Assembly: GCF_008728515.1 (NCBI RefSeq)
Contig: NC_044977.1
Span: forward strand, 186,609,987 to 186,673,986
Direction of reading: 5' to 3'
Length of the DNA stretch: 64,000 nucleotides
Source: Papio anubis
Taxonomy: Eukaryota; Chordata; Mammalia; Primates; Cercopithecidae
Within the stretch, counting starts at the first letter, position 1; each line of letters opens with the position of its first letter. This document shows positions 23,462 to 35,979 of the stretch, piece by piece. A program made the translations under genes and the position numbers. The notes below the pieces were generated by a model. It saw nothing but the letters and a program-made list of their open reading frames with translations, did no database searches and had not been told where the DNA came from.

Positions 23462-24620
23462 ATTTAGCCTTCTATCCCCTGGTGCCACTTTGATGAGAGA
23501 AGCAGAGCTTGTTATAGGTGGCTATTGCATCGTGCTACTGGATTACCTCCCTTATTCTGCACAGCAGCAGGAAGGGTGGCTGCTGGAACCTTCTGGGGCA
23601 TAAATACACGATAATTCACGGTCTTTTTGCTGGTAATCCAAAACCCAATTATGAAATGATTTGAGACCTGAAAGAGCCTGGAGACCTTCAGCAGCTTTGT
23701 TAGACCAGGAAGCTTTAAAATTATCTAGAAAACCCAGGGTTTTTATTCAGGTGCTCTCCCACAAGGAAAACTTTGTGGAAAGTGACACTTGTATTTACAA
23801 ACTAAGAGTGAAACTCCAGCATGGCAGATACTGACTGGAAACTGCTCAGAGATGCTAAAATATCCGTCCTTTAATAATGCTTGACTCTGAAAGACCCCAG
23901 CTGCTTTAGATTTGATCTTATAACTTTAAGTATTGCCTATTATAATTCTGAATTTAAACTTCGTAGGTTTGGTTGTTTTCATCTGTGGGGGTTCACTTTC
24001 CTTTTTTACCTCTTTCTTTTCTTCTTTTTTCCTTTGTTTTCAGGTTTACTTTGTAATAATTTCTCCATACTTTTTATTTTTTTACTAGCTGGGATTACCA
24101 CTTCAAACTGATATGAAATGACAGTCTTTTGGGCAGTGTAAATACCTGGTGCCATAAACAGGAGTAGTACACTCTTGGGAATAAAAATTATTCTAGGAAC
24201 AAATTCTAATGAAACTGAAACCGTGGCTTGTGGGTTTCTGCCCCACTGAACCCTTTTTTTGAATTTGGCATTCTTTCATAATCTGACAAATGTTATCATC
24301 CCTTGTATCTGTCAGAGCTATTTTCTATTTTTTTCAAATTATTCAATCAAGAAAACTTCCTTTTGTTGGTGGGAGTAAGGTATGTCTAATTATCTGGTCC
24401 TGGAAAGCAGCCGTCTGTCCAGTGATGAACACGGGTTTGCACGCAGTACCAGCAACATGAGGATGTGTGATAGATGCTCACAGACACTCCGGCTCTCCCT
24501 CCTCCATTCTGACTTCTTGCTGTCCTCTTGATGACTTAGTCAGTGAATGTGAATTTTCAGAAACATTCTCTAGACTTTGTTTGGGTAGCTCTACCCTGAA
24601 TAAACATATCTAAGTTCTCA
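23462..24620. other. Intronic sequence without a recognised element
   Basis: No repeat, exon or RNA gene recognised. Mixed composition with several T-rich tracts near 24000-24080. Confidence 0.5.
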
Positions 24621-24623
24621 TAT

Positions 24624-24986
24624 TGTATTAGTCTGCCCTCACACTGCTAATAAAGACATACCTGAGACTGGGTAATTTACAAAGGAAAGAGGTTTAATTG
24701 ACTCACAGTTCCACATTGCGGGGAGCCCTCACAATCATGGCAGAAGGCAAATGAGGAGCAAAATCACGTCTTACATGTCAGCAGGCAAGAGAGAATGTGT
24801 GCAGGGGAACTCCCCTTTATAAAACCATCAGATCTCGTGAGACATATTCATATTACGAGAACAGCACAGGAAAGACCCAACCCCAGGATTCAATTACCTC
24901 CCACCATGTCCTTCCCATGACATTTGGGAATTATGGGAGCTACAATTCAAGATGAGATTTGGGTGGAGACACAGTCAAATTTATCT
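24624..24986 (-). mobile_element. Solo MaLR LTR (MST-like), antisense
   Basis: It begins TGTATTAGTCTG and contains 'aataaagacatacctgagac', 'aaccatcagatctcgtgaga' and 'gagctacaattcaagatgag', collinear with the LTR at 8906-9274. The end near 24986 is degraded and I could not fix a target duplication. Confidence 0.85.
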
Positions 24987-24989
24987 TCC

Positions 24990-26150
24990 ACTATAAATTA
25001 TACTGTAGGTGAATGGTGCTTGCAGATTTTTTTGGAAACCCGTGGTATATTATAGGATAGTGCTAGAAAAATGTCCAGATATTTAAAATAATTTTTCATT
25101 GAGGAGCAAAAAGAATATAAGTCAAAGAGACATAGACTCATAAGGTGGTTAAAATCTCAGGAATTGTTCAACTATCCACTTATTTGAACAGAGGAAATAA
25201 AACCATTGTTATCAGTGAAGACAATGATCAGCCATAAGTAGACATATAAAATAACAGCTGTTTAAACTAATTCCTTTCCAAGTTTAGTGGGCATAGGGAT
25301 TACCTGGGGATTGTTAAAATGAAGATTGTGATTCACTACGTCAGGATGGGGCCTGAAAATCTGCAGTTCTGACAAGATGGCATGGAATACTGATGATGCT
25401 CGTGGGTTGAGGACCACACTCTAAGTATCAAGGATATAAAAAAGCTTATTTATCACATAAAATGTAGAGGTAGAAAGCTCAGGGCTGGTAAGGCAGCTCC
25501 CCAAGTTATTCAAGGTCCTACCTCCTTTCACTTTCAGATTTCACCATCTTTAGTGTGTAGTCTTCATTCTTTCGGTTCATTATGTAGCTCCAGCTATCAT
25601 ATCTATATCCCATGCAGCAGGACAGAAGAAATGGGATGGTAGGAGGAGCATGGGAACCATAGGAACATGCCAGTGTCTCTCAAGGAAGATTTCTGGGATC
25701 TACCACATGACAATTTCAAACCTTTTCTATTAGCCAGAACCTATTCACCTGACCACATCCAGGTGAGAAGCAGTCTGGAAAATGTTACTTTTAAACTGAG
25801 TGGCTATGTACCCAACTGAAAATCCCATACCCTGTTGGGAAGGGGCGTGTGAGGCATGGAAATGGGGCATGTCTACTAGTCTCTGCCACAGATGCGGAGG
25901 TCTGACGCAAAAAGTGCCTTGCCAAAGATCACATGGAAAAATTACAGTTCATAGATTAATTATAACCAATACATGTATAGACCTTCTCAGTTTATGTGTG
26001 GTGCTGTTTTATGTCATAGGCTTATTTCATTGTCATAACTATTTTACACTATTATGAGCTTCTTTTATGGTTGTGAAAAGTGAGGTTCAAAATGGTTGAG
26101 GGACTTCATTGATCACAAAGCCTCTCCTTACTACTCTCTTTAAAATTGCA
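24990..26150. other. Intronic sequence without a recognised element
   Basis: No confident repeat or exon. A weak MIR-like piece may lie at about 25990-26110. Confidence 0.45.
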
Positions 26151-26154
26151 TATT

Positions 26155-26420
26155 CCTGTCTCTCTCTTCTCTCTCCCTCCCTCATTCCTGATTCCTCTTA
26201 CCAGGTTCTGTATTGTTCTTTGTTCCCTTGACTCATCACCTTTCAGCTGTCTATATATTTTTCTTATTTAGCATGTCAATTGCTTATTGTCAGTCTCCCA
26301 GTGTTAGAAGGTGAGCTCCATGAGACCTTTGTTTTGTTTGCCAGTGCATCCCAAGCACCCACTTTAGTATCTGGCACATTATGGAATGCCCAGTACATAG
26401 TTTTTAAGTGAAGGAATAAT
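26155..26420 (+). mobile_element. LINE-2 3' fragment
   Basis: 'gaaggtgagctccatgagac', 'cagtgcatcccaagcaccca' and 'ctggcacattatggaatgcc' are in L2 3'-end order. Confidence 0.6.
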
Positions 26421-26853
26421 GCCACTAGGTATCAAAGTCTGCCTTGGAATTATGTCTGTTATCTTCAACCCTAATGCTATATGCGTTCTCCATCAGGGCA
26501 TCTGCTAATGTTTTAGACTCTGGAACTCCTGTGTTTGCCTCAGAAATGTGCTCACACTTAAACTTATTGATTTACTCCTTGCCTTCGTGACGTTCATTTA
26601 ATGTTGCTAGTCAACCTAATCAGTTTGCTCACACCTTCAGTTCTCTCGTTATCTCAGTCCCAGGTTAATATTTCCCAAGGAGCCACGCATACCACTAGAA
26701 AAACAAACTTCAGCAAAACTACCAAAATTAATGTCAAACCAGCTTTTCTGTTTCACTTAGTCTCTAGCCTCAGGCTTAGATAGGACTACTAGAACACGCT
26801 GATGGGACAGTTTCTAAGCGGCCTGATCTGCGCTGCTTTCTATTTTGGAATGT

Positions 26854-26942
26854 AAAAGGGGACTGGTTTCTGGTCTCAGCCAAGTCTCAAGACTATCACC
26901 TCCACCCTCCACCCTGTTTACAGTAATATAATTAATATAAAA
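26854..26942 (+). repeat. Left copy of long direct repeat flanking AluY
   Basis: This stretch of about 85 bases recurs at 27235-27321, on the other side of the AluY, with about three differences (one T indel, two G-to-A). It contains 'caccctccaccctgtttac' followed by 'taatataattaatataaaa'. The position is that of a target-site duplication, but it is several times longer than usual. Confidence 0.93.
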
Positions 26943-27234
26943 TGGGCCAGGCCTGGTGGCTCACGCCTGTAATCCCAGCACTTTGGGAGGCTGAGACGGG
27001 CGGATCACAAGGTCAGGAGATAGAGACCATCCTGGCTAACATGGTGAAACCCCGTCTCTACTAAAAATACGAAAAATTAGCCGGGTGTGGTGGCGGCACC
27101 TGTAGTCCCAGCTACTCAGGAGGCTGAGGCAGGAGAATGGCGTAAACCCGGGAGGCGGAGCTTGCAGTGAGCAGAGATCCCGCCACTGCACTCCAGCCTG
27201 GGCGACAGAGCGAGACTCCGTCTCAAAAAAAAAA
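26943..27234 (+). mobile_element. AluY-like SINE inside a long direct repeat
   Basis: Little-diverged sense Alu ('ggctgagacgggcggatcac', 'gcttgcagtgagcagagatc') with a 10-base A tail leading into a G run. It lies exactly between the two long direct repeats. Confidence 0.92.
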
Positions 27235-27321
27235 GGGGGGGACTGGTTCTGGTCTCAGCCAAATCTCAAGACTATCACCTCCACCCTCCACCCTGTTTAC
27301 AATAATATAATTAATATAAAA
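27235..27321 (+). repeat. Right copy of long direct repeat flanking AluY
   Basis: Partner of 26854-26942. It starts in the G run after the A tail and ends at 'taatataaaa' before 'cgtagtac'. Confidence 0.93.
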
Positions 27322-27474
27322 CGTAGTACAATATAATATAATAGGATTTAATATGATTATGCTTCTGTTTAGAAACCTGTTATGACAATTGGTTTATTTC
27401 ATTCAGTTAAGTCTGTTTCTATGTCTTTCTTTGTGAACATTGTTAATTTCCTGATGGGAATTTTCCGATGCAGA

Positions 27475-27800
27475 TTCAGCTAATATGTACTGAGCTCCTT
27501 TTGCATGCTAGGACTTTTAACTCTCACACAGCACTGTAAGATAGGCAGGGTGGACATGCAAAGACTAGTTTAAGAGAAGCATTTTGTCCAAGGCCATATG
27601 GCAACCAAGTGGCACATGATAAATAATTAACTATGGAAAGTAATTCTACCTTAGGTCTTCCAAAATTCAAATCTTTGCTCTTTCTTTTCTATACCTGAGT
27701 TTCCTGATGTTTTATACTTATACATCTGTCTACCCCAGCACCTAGCATAGTGTCTTGTGCAAAACAGGTTTCAATAAATATTTAATGAATACAAATATAT
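27475..27800 (+). mobile_element. MIR relic followed by an L2 3'-end relic
   Basis: MIR-like 'gtactgagctccttttgcat' to 'ccaaggccatatggcaacca' lies at about 27475-27615. L2-like 'cccagcacctagcatagtgt' and 'caataaatatttaatgaat' lies at about 27730-27795. Both are old. Confidence 0.5.
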
Positions 27801-28855
27801 GAGGAGCTTTTCTGTGGAAAATATTCTGCTTTGAATGTGTGAGGATACATTTGGGACAAACATCCTAGCTCTATAGTCAGGCAGCTTTTTTTTTTTTGTG
27901 CTACCACTCAGGCAAAAGTAAGTCAATTAATCTCTCTGTCTCCGTTTCCTGGCATGTAATGTGGGAATGGGCATGAAAGCCCTAGAGGGTGTTGTGAGAT
28001 TAATTAGTTAAAATGTATACCCTGCTATATAAATGCTAATTGCTGTCAGGAGCGTGGGTTGGATTTTCCACTGACTTGGTTTTGCAAAGCTTTGCACGTT
28101 TCCATTAGTCCTCTGTGCCACCAAGTCTCAGCCTTAAGAAACCCTTTTGGCTGAGAGGAATGATGACTTTGTGGTTCTCCCATGTTGAGAGGCCAATTTA
28201 GAGAGGACTTCCACTGTGGAGTAAACTGAATAGGAAGGGACATTCTAAACAAAAAAGGAATTCTTGTGCCAGTAATTTGCTAAATTCCCTTTGCTGTTAT
28301 TAGAGACAAATGTATTTGCATAACAGCCTTTTCCTGTCTTTTCTGAGGCTGGTGCCTGCAGTGAATCATATAATTAATTTGGTATTACATGACACTCCAG
28401 CCCGTTGCCATAGATTTTATTTTTATTTGTTCACTGAATAATATAAAAAGCTCTGACAAAATATGCTCAGGTGGCTGTCTAGAGAACTTAAAAACTCACA
28501 GAACTAATTTCAAATGGGTAAATATCCCAAAGAAAAAGCTCAATAATAATAATAATGTTTATGAATACTAATACATATATTTTAAGTCTCTTTGGTACAG
28601 GAGGCTGACTCATTTTATAAACATATTCATTTGATCCATAAAACATCATATAAGGGAGATACATGGCAGTTATAATTATTTCATTTCCCTTTAAAAATGT
28701 ATTGAATTTAATTGAATACATATTAAGCCTATGAACTGGGCCATGGTGATTGATTTTTATTCAAATTTTAGTATGTGAGGAACAAATGCTTTTTAAAAAA
28801 AAATGTCTGGTCTTGATTTATTAACTTATGTTGTGAAAGGAAGATTCTACTTTCC
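27800..28855. other. Intronic sequence without a recognised element
   Basis: Contains a T-run near 27887-27897 and a short (AAT)n at 28541-28556. No gene recognised. Confidence 0.5.
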
Positions 28856-28859
28856 TTTC

Positions 28860-29180
28860 TTTATTAATCAGGATAGGCAATAGTAGTTGCTATCACAAAT
28901 CTCAGTGGCATAACACAGTATTTATTTTCCACTCATGTCACAGCCCCTTGAAAGTCAAGTGGCATACCTGAACAGCTCTGCTCTGAGCAGAGGCAGGGAT
29001 CCAGATCCCTCCCATCCTGTGAAGCTACCTTTTCATCAGTTTCTGGATTTCAGGGCCTCCATTTCAGGGAAAGAGAGTGCCAAAGATTGTGCAGGGGATT
29101 TCAGGCCACAGCATTTCTGCCCACCTTTCATTGGCCAGAGGAAAATCACATGGCCCCAACCCAATTACCAAAAATAAGTA
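28860..29180 (-). mobile_element. Possible MaLR (MLT1-like) LTR relic, antisense
   Basis: 'aatctcagtggcataacaca', 'tttattttccactcatgtca' and 'cattggccagaggaaaatca' resemble the antisense text of old mammalian LTRs. The family is uncertain and no ends are clear. Confidence 0.4.
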
Positions 29181-32100
29181 GTTTACACATGAGTCAAGGA
29201 AAACAGAATTAATGAGCATATAGACAGTCTCTACCACAGTCTGTTCTTGTGATCACTAAAATTCCATTTTATAATTCCTCCTAAATTGGTCTGAGTATAT
29301 GCTTGCAGTTAAAATGTTATGTTAGCTCTCCTTTTTTTTTTCTCCTCTTTTCCAGTCGGCATTCTCCTATTTTATGAAAGAAAAATCTACATGTTACTCA
29401 TCACCTGTCTTACTATTAATTATTGCCCAGGGCTATGAAGACTTTCAGGGTCCAACATGACACTTATTTTATTGGTGTCAGAATGTCTCCTTAATAAGGG
29501 CACTATTAAACCCCAGCAGGCCTTCCTTTTTCTCTCCAGTTTACCAGTGTTTCTATTAAGAGTGAATAATGACATCAGAATGTGATCTGTGGCCCAAGTT
29601 GGAGTGATCTGAATTGATACACATTGTAGAGTGGGGTTGTAGGAGCGATACTAATTCCCATTTAATAGTCTTTCCTCTACCATCATCTAATTTCAGTCAA
29701 AAAAGTGCAGTCTTGAGGGAGATGCTTTTGCAAAACACATAAAGAATATCTGTAGGAAATACCAAAGGCAGTGACATCTTATTTTATCTAGACAACAAAC
29801 AGTATAATGAAATTTCAGACTCCATTTGCTATCCAACCGTTGTCATCTTTTTTTTTCTTTCTATATACTTTATCATTCAAAGTGAAACGACTGTCAAGCC
29901 AATACATAACAACACAATTTTTGGAAACAAAATATAAAATCAAAAATATCTCTAACAGAAAGTAGTTATGATAAGGATGGTTTGACATAGAATGGGTTTG
30001 CCAACTGTATTACATGGTGTATATTTTCTTCCTTCTTTCCTTTCTTCCTTTTATTCTAATTATTATTTTAATTCATTTGAAAGCAAATTATGCATAGATT
30101 TTTAAGGTCCATATATTAAAAAACATATCAAAATAATTATATTCTTTCTGCCTTAACTATCCTCACTTTTACTAATTACGCTTCTCAGAGGCAACAACTT
30201 GGATATCTTAACTTATCTCTTATAATATTTCTCAACTATATTTTGCTAACCTATTTGTATACATTGTTATCTTTTGTGTAGTCAACCCTAGGCATTATCT
30301 TTTCACTTTTTTCATTATAGTAAATGAGGATAATCTCACTGAAACTGCTATCCCTTCTACCCATTCATCTCTATATTTCATATTTGGTCAAATCAATAAT
30401 CATTTCATTAATATGTTTTCACATATTTATGGACTATAATTCTATTACCTTTCTTAGTTTTTGAAGTTATTAACTGCATTGCTTTTCATATGCTTATTTT
30501 AATTTGTATGTTTTTGTAACCATTTCTATAGCTTTCAATTGCCTTTCAGCATAATTTTTCACATTTTTCACACTGTTAATGTCCTCAGATAATCTGTCAG
30601 TTGTGATTATTTTTTCCCTTATTGGAGGTTTCCAATCCCTACTACCTATACTGGTTCATTACCAAGCCCTGGTGCATAGCTTTTATCCTTGGGTCTCGTT
30701 CACTGTCATTCTAAGGATCCCTTTTCTCTCTTGAATTAGAATCCCTATTCCCAATCCTAGGTTTTCTCTATTAATGTTTTATTCTCTCATTTTTGTAGCG
30801 CAAATTCTCCGTAGCTCCCTGATAAGGAGGACATGGTAAATAAATTGTGGAGTCGTTGTGTGTCTACATTTGTCACCTTCACACTTGATTTTTTTGTTAT
30901 GTTTAGGTTCTAGATTGGAAATAATTTTCCTTCAGATGCATTGCTTCATTATCTTCTAGTTTCCAGTCTTGTGTTTGGGAGTTCCCAAACCATTCTCATT
31001 CCTAATATTTTGTAAAGTGACTTTTTTTTTTTTTTTCCTTTCCTTTCTTACTCCCTGGCAGTTTGCAGAATCCTCTCTTTCTCTGCAATTGTTGTGAAAT
31101 ATTTATGTGGTGTAAGTTTATTTCTATCCATTGTACTGGGGCAATTGATAGGTCCTTAGAAGGTTGTATAGTTCAGTTCTCAGATTTTGTGTTTTTTTTC
31201 TGTGAATTATTTAATTGAGAATTTTCTTTGTATTTTGGTTTTTTGTTTGTTTGTTTGTTTTGTTTTTTGATAGGTGGGGTGCAGAGGCTCCTCTTACTGA
31301 GAGATTGAGATTCCTGGACTGTGCTTCTGACTTTCTTATCTATTTTCTATTTCTTTTTCTTTCTACTCTGCTTTTTAGGAAATCTTTAAATTTAACATCT
31401 GAAAAAATCTATTAAAGTTTTTTTTTGTTTGTTTTAGTGGGCTTTTTTTCTCCGAATATTGCTTTGTTATAGCATTTGTTCCTGCTTCATGGATGAAACA
31501 GATTCCTTACTGCTCTGAGAATGTTGACAGTATTTTTTAAATGTTTACTTTTCCTTGAATAATTTGATTTTCTCCAAGTTCTTTTTACTTCTTTTTTCTG
31601 ACATTACATTTTGTGGTACAGGTTTTTCTCAGATTATCTGCTCAGATTTAAGAAGAAGTGATTAAGAAGCTGATTGGAAATTCTAAATGTGAGTGTGAAG
31701 CCATGATGCTCATTCAACTTGTGCTTTTCTGTTGGATGATGTGGCTGCACAATTTTCTAAAGAGCTTCTGATAGTAAGATTGTCATATCTTTCTTCTTAA
31801 ACTGGCCAGATTTTCCACAGAAGATTCTTTCATTCTCTTCTGTGGAGAGTAAATGTCTGACTGCCCTCATCCTTGGAGCTGAGTGAAGAGATTGTTCAGT
31901 ACTGGAAGAGTGGGCTTGGAACAAAGCATGTAACTTTTTTATATAGCTGTCATTCTGTCTTGTTTATTTTACCATTCTTCCCATATCCTCGGTTTTGAGA
32001 TACCTGACTGCATGTGCCAGGATAGATTAGTGATATTGGTAATAAGCAAATCCAAATTATCTCTGCCTTAAAAGAACAAAGTTGTGTGATATGCCATCCA

Positions 32101-32550
32101 TCAAGGGACCCAAGCTAAGGGAGCCTCTGTCTCTGGGCTTTCATGTTTGCCAAGGCAGAAGAAAAGGGAAGTTTGTAAAATATATCCCACCTCTTAAAAC
32201 ATCCACCACAAGTAGCACTGACTACATCTTCTTGGTCAAAGTAAATCACATGGCCGCTCCTTACTTCAGAGGTGTAGAAATGTACAATCTTATAATATAC
32301 CGAGAGGAGAACCCATAAATGGTGGGTAAACAGCACTAATGACTCTTTATCTTGGTGCTGATAATTCCTGGGTCTTTTCAGCATCCTGAACTACAGATTG
32401 GTTTGTTCTTCAGTTCTCTGCTGCTGGTTTAGGATTTGTCTTTTTAGGTGTGCTAAGCCTGTTACCACTTGTCCATGTTGGCATTACCATTGTCTTTTCT
32501 CCTGCTCTTGCAGTTACTTGGGATTATGTATTAAACATTATTTTAATTTT
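29181..32550. other. AT-rich intronic sequence, origin unclear
   Basis: More than 3 kb of AT-rich sequence in which I recognise no element with confidence. Parts may be very old LINE sequence. There are several T-runs, for example at 31021-31036, and a (GTTT)n at about 31248-31260. No exon-like segment was seen. Confidence 0.45.
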
Positions 32551-32556
32551 CTTTTG

Positions 32557-32859
32557 TTTTTTTTTTTTTTTTTTTTTTTTTTTGAGTCTTGCTCTCTTGC
32601 CCAGGCTGGAGTGCAGTGGCATGATCTCGGCTGACTGCAACCTCTGCCTGCCAGGTTCAAGCAAGTCTTCTGCCTCATATTTCCGAGTAGCTGGGATTAC
32701 AGGCGCCTGCCAGCACGCCTGGCTAATTTTTGTATTTTTAGTAGAGATGGGGTTTCGCCATGTTGGCCAGGCTGGTCTCGAACTCCTGACCTCAGGTGAT
32801 CCACCCGCCTCGGCCTCCTAAAGTGTTGGGATTACAGGCATGAGCCACCACACCCAGCT
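32557..32859 (-). mobile_element. Alu SINE, antisense
   Basis: A long T-run (about 27 T) is followed by a full reverse-complement Alu from 'gagtcttgctctcttgccc' to 'gccaccacacccagc'. Divergence is of the AluS level. Confidence 0.92.
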
Positions 32860-33189
32860 AAAACTTTGGTTTTACTTTTATACAAGCTGAATAAGCAAAC
32901 TCTGCAACTTTGCAAATATGTTCAAAGAATGTGATACTTTATAAAATACATTGTATTACAATTGTGCACTGATGTGAACAACACTGTGATTTTTCCAATT
33001 ATTTCTCTGTATGTTGAATTTTAAAAGTGGCTTCTAAGTAAAAACATAGCAACAAAGAGTCATTTGTTGAGTCTTGAAAAAACTAGTTTGTTAAATTTCC
33101 CAGAGCTTTATTGCTTACATGACAAATCCTTTTGCAAGTCAGAAAGCTTCGGATTCTTTGCTTTTATCAGTATTAGAATAATGGCAAGT

Positions 33190-33700
33190 GAGTTGTTTTG
33201 CCAGTTATCCACTGCTACAGAAAAGGAGCACACATTTCAATGACCAAACTTCATTTTATTTATTTCACTTGTGTTTTTGCTTCTGAGTCTGTATCTGGTA
33301 TGGCTCAGCTCATCTAGGCCGGGCTTACTCTTGTCCCTCTGGTCAGCTGTGGAAAGCCAGATAGCCATGCTTCTGGAGGTGGGCCAGCTGCCAGCGGGGG
33401 TGTCTCAGCTGTCCTCTGTGTGGTCTCTTATTTATTAATATGCTTTCCTGGACTTGTTCTCATGGTGACAAAAAAGTTCCAAGAGAAAAAGCAAAACCTT
33501 TTAAGTCTTAGACTTAGATTGTCACACACCACACAATCACTTTTGCTGCATTTTGTTTGCCAGTATAACTCACAAGGACAGCCCAGATTCGAGGGGTGGT
33601 AAGATAGAATCTTGATTGGAAAACTCACAGTTTCAAATTGCAGAGGATGTGGATACAGGGGGAAGGGAAAACTAGCACTGTTTTTGCAGACTCTGTATTC
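33190..33700 (-). mobile_element. MLT1-like MaLR LTR relic, antisense
   Basis: The order 'ggacttgttctcatggtgac', 'ttccaagagaaaaagcaaaa', 'cacaaggacagcccagattc', 'aggggtggtaagatagaatc', 'atgtggatacaggg' follows the antisense text of MLT1-type LTRs. Its 5'-proximal part is included in the local duplication at 33568-33809. Confidence 0.5.
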
Positions 33701-33809
33701 CAGAGTTTTCAAGTGATCATTAAAAATAATGTTCGATGATAAAAATATAAAATGGGTATACAGCTCAGAAAGAATTTCAAGAATTGAGTGACCTTGTAGA
33801 ACTAAGCTC
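33568..33809 (+). repeat. Local direct duplication, copy 1 (242 bp)
   Basis: This 242-bp segment recurs at 34666-34907 without indels. I count about 15 mismatches, so identity is near 94%. It begins 'actcacaaggacag' and ends 'gaactaagct'. Confidence 0.95.
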
Positions 33810-34665
33810 CTTTAGTCCCTTACTATAAACAAATTTTCCCGGTTCTTACATGTAAGCAAACAGTTTTTAACTAGTACCCAAAAACGCCCATTCAAAAATA
33901 GCCCTTCTATATTACTGAGAAATGATTTCCAATACAACCTTTACATTTTATAATCAATACTTACTTATAAAATGAAACATATTATTTAAATGTATAAGAC
34001 ATTTCAAAAAATCTTTTAACATTTAGCACTTTACATATTACACAAAAGAATAAAATGATGAAAAATAAAAAATAAACTATCAAACATAAGAATATATTCC
34101 ATTAAAGTAAATTTACACGTGGAGATAGTGGAATTAATGTTAAGTTCAAGCAAAAAGAAACTATGGAATTTATAATGATTAAAAGAAAGCTTTTTAACCT
34201 GTTTTTAGGTTGGATATTGGTGTATGACAAATCACTATTCCATTGGATGTAATTAAAAGAATGATGTAACTCTTTTCTTTCAAAATGGCATTACTTATGA
34301 CACTACATACATCCTTTCCAATTATACTTAGCATGAAAAGTTTTAGATGTCAATGGAAATGTCAGGAAGATTACAGAGTTAAAAAATATATATACATAAA
34401 TGTGTGTATGTGCATATGTTAGGGACATGAGGAAAAAACTACTTTAAGGTGATGGTTTTGTGGCCCACAGGACTCCATCACCCCGACCTCTATTCACCTT
34501 TCATCTGGTGACTTCTAGAGCCCTCCATTCAGATATCACTCTTAAGAAACTAAATATTTTCTTATTTTCTTAAAGAAAAAAATTCTTTAAATCTTTTTTT
34601 TTTTTTTTTTCCTGAGTAGATGAGTGATTATTTTTCATTATAAAGGATAAATTATACAAGCCATT

Positions 34666-34907
34666 ACTCACAAGGACAGTGCAGATTCGAGGGGTGGTAA
34701 GATAGACTCTTGATTGGAAAATTCACAGTTTCAAATTGCAGAGGATGTGGATACAGGGGAAAGAGAAAACTAGGGCTGTTTTTGTAGACTCTGTATTCCA
34801 GAGTTTTCAAGTGATCGTTAAAAATAATGTTTGATGATAAAAATATAAAATGGGTATACAGCTCAGAAGGAATTTAAAGAACTGAGTGACCTTGCAGAAC
34901 TAAGCTG
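34666..34907 (+). repeat. Local direct duplication, copy 2 (242 bp)
   Basis: Second copy, exactly 1098 bases downstream of the first. The sequence between the copies is AT-rich and not itself repeated as far as I can see. Confidence 0.95.
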
Positions 34908-35195
34908 CTTTTTTATTTGACTCTGTCATTGGAACTGTAGCACCTTTAGTCCTGAATGAGTATTCCACCAATAGGTATTACAGAGATCTCTTGATATCTT
35001 GAGGTCTGCTGTCCTGCTGTCCAGTAAAGTAGAGTAAGACATATGTGGCTGGCCCAGATTGAGATGTCAGTGTAAAATCCGTTGAATTATGAAGACGTAC
35101 CACAGAAAAAGAATATACATGTAAAATAGCTCATTTTTTGATATTTTGGATATATTGGGTTTAACAAAATATTAAAATTAATTTCATTTGTTTTG

Positions 35196-35381
35196 TTTTA
35201 CTTTTCTAGTGTGGCAACTGAAATGTCTAAAATTACATATGGGTGTTGCATTCTGATTTCTACTGGACAGTGCAGACCTAGCCCAAAAATCAGAAGACCT
35301 AGAGCAAACTGGGAGTCCTTTCTCCCATTTGCCCAAGGGTTATCTTTTCAGTTACAATTTCCTCCTTAAACCATTCTCTGT
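35196..35381 (+). repeat. Direct repeat upstream of the Ig1 exon
   Basis: 186 bases align without net indel to 36449-36634 (constant offset 1253), with about 30 differences, so roughly 83% identity. Shared blocks include 'agtgtggcaac', 'aatcagaagacctagag' and 'ttttcagttacaatt'. Weaker similarity seems to continue beyond the 3' end. The pair brackets the exon at 35694-35979. Confidence 0.9.
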
Positions 35382-35693
35382 TCCACAAAGTGAAAAAACA
35401 CATGATGTCTTTTTTAGGTGAAACTTTCTCCCATACCTTGCAGGGCTTAACAGGGTCAAGCTATCAGATCAAATCATTATCCAAGAGATACTCAGAGAAT
35501 AAAAAACAATGGGGAACAGCAATTTCTTCACACCAAAGGTGCCTACTGTATGCAGTTATTAGAGGGAGGCTGGAAGATGACCAGAGAAAGAGGTTCTGGA
35601 AAAGACGGGGTGCCCTGCGGAGAAGGTGTGTTCTTTCGAGGCCTTTATTGTAAAATGACTCATCTGCCCTTTCTTTCTTTTTGATTATTCCAG

Positions 35694-35979
35694 AACGCTG
35701 CGATGACTGGGGACTAGATACCATGAGGCAAATCCAAGTGTTTGAAGATGAGCCAGCTCGCATCAAGTGTCCGCTCTTTGAACACTTCTTGAAATTTAAC
35801 TACAGCACAGCCCATTCAGCTGGCCTTACTCTGATCTGGTATTGGACTAGGCAGGACCGGGACCTTGAGGAGCCGATTAACTTCCGCCTCCCTGAGAACC
35901 GCATTAGTAAGGAGAAAGATGTGCTGTGGTTCCGGCCCACTCTCCTCAATGACACTGGCAACTATACCTGCATGTTAAG
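35694..35979 (+). CDS. IL1RAP: IL1RAP exon encoding Ig-like domain 1
   Basis: IL-1RAcP is the shared signalling subunit recruited when IL-1, IL-33 or IL-36 binds its primary receptor. This exon encodes precursor residues 22-116 of the extracellular part, starting ERCDDWGLDT just after the signal peptide. It holds Cys24, and the Ig1 core pair Cys47 and Cys114 with the DTGNYTC motif. N-glycosylation sequons are NYS (Asn57), NDT (107) and NYT (111). The acceptor is 'ttccag' and the donor is AAG|gtagct. The first codon needs a G from the previous exon, and the last two bases (AG) open the Arg117 codon. The in-frame sequence immediately upstream is intron, so no start codon should be placed here. 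Confidence 0.98.

Larger units (their letters stand above)
1..35693 (+). other. IL1RAP: IL1RAP intron upstream of the Ig1 exon (partial)
   Basis: This is the 3' part of the intron before the first ectodomain exon. It ends in a good acceptor, a pyrimidine-rich stretch followed by 'ttattccag' at 35693. The reading frame requires the preceding exon to end in a single G that completes the first Glu codon. I looked for the signal-peptide exon by recall of its human sequence and did not see it, so this intron is probably over 35 kb, and that exon should lie upstream. Its recognisable repeats are listed separately. The remainder is AT-rich sequence without a supported gene. Confidence 0.85.

Noticed and set aside
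35681..35693. Upstream in-frame extension and start of the Ig1 exon frame
   Set aside because: These bases are the intron acceptor. The exon begins after the AG at 35693, and the true start codon is in the missing signal-peptide exon.
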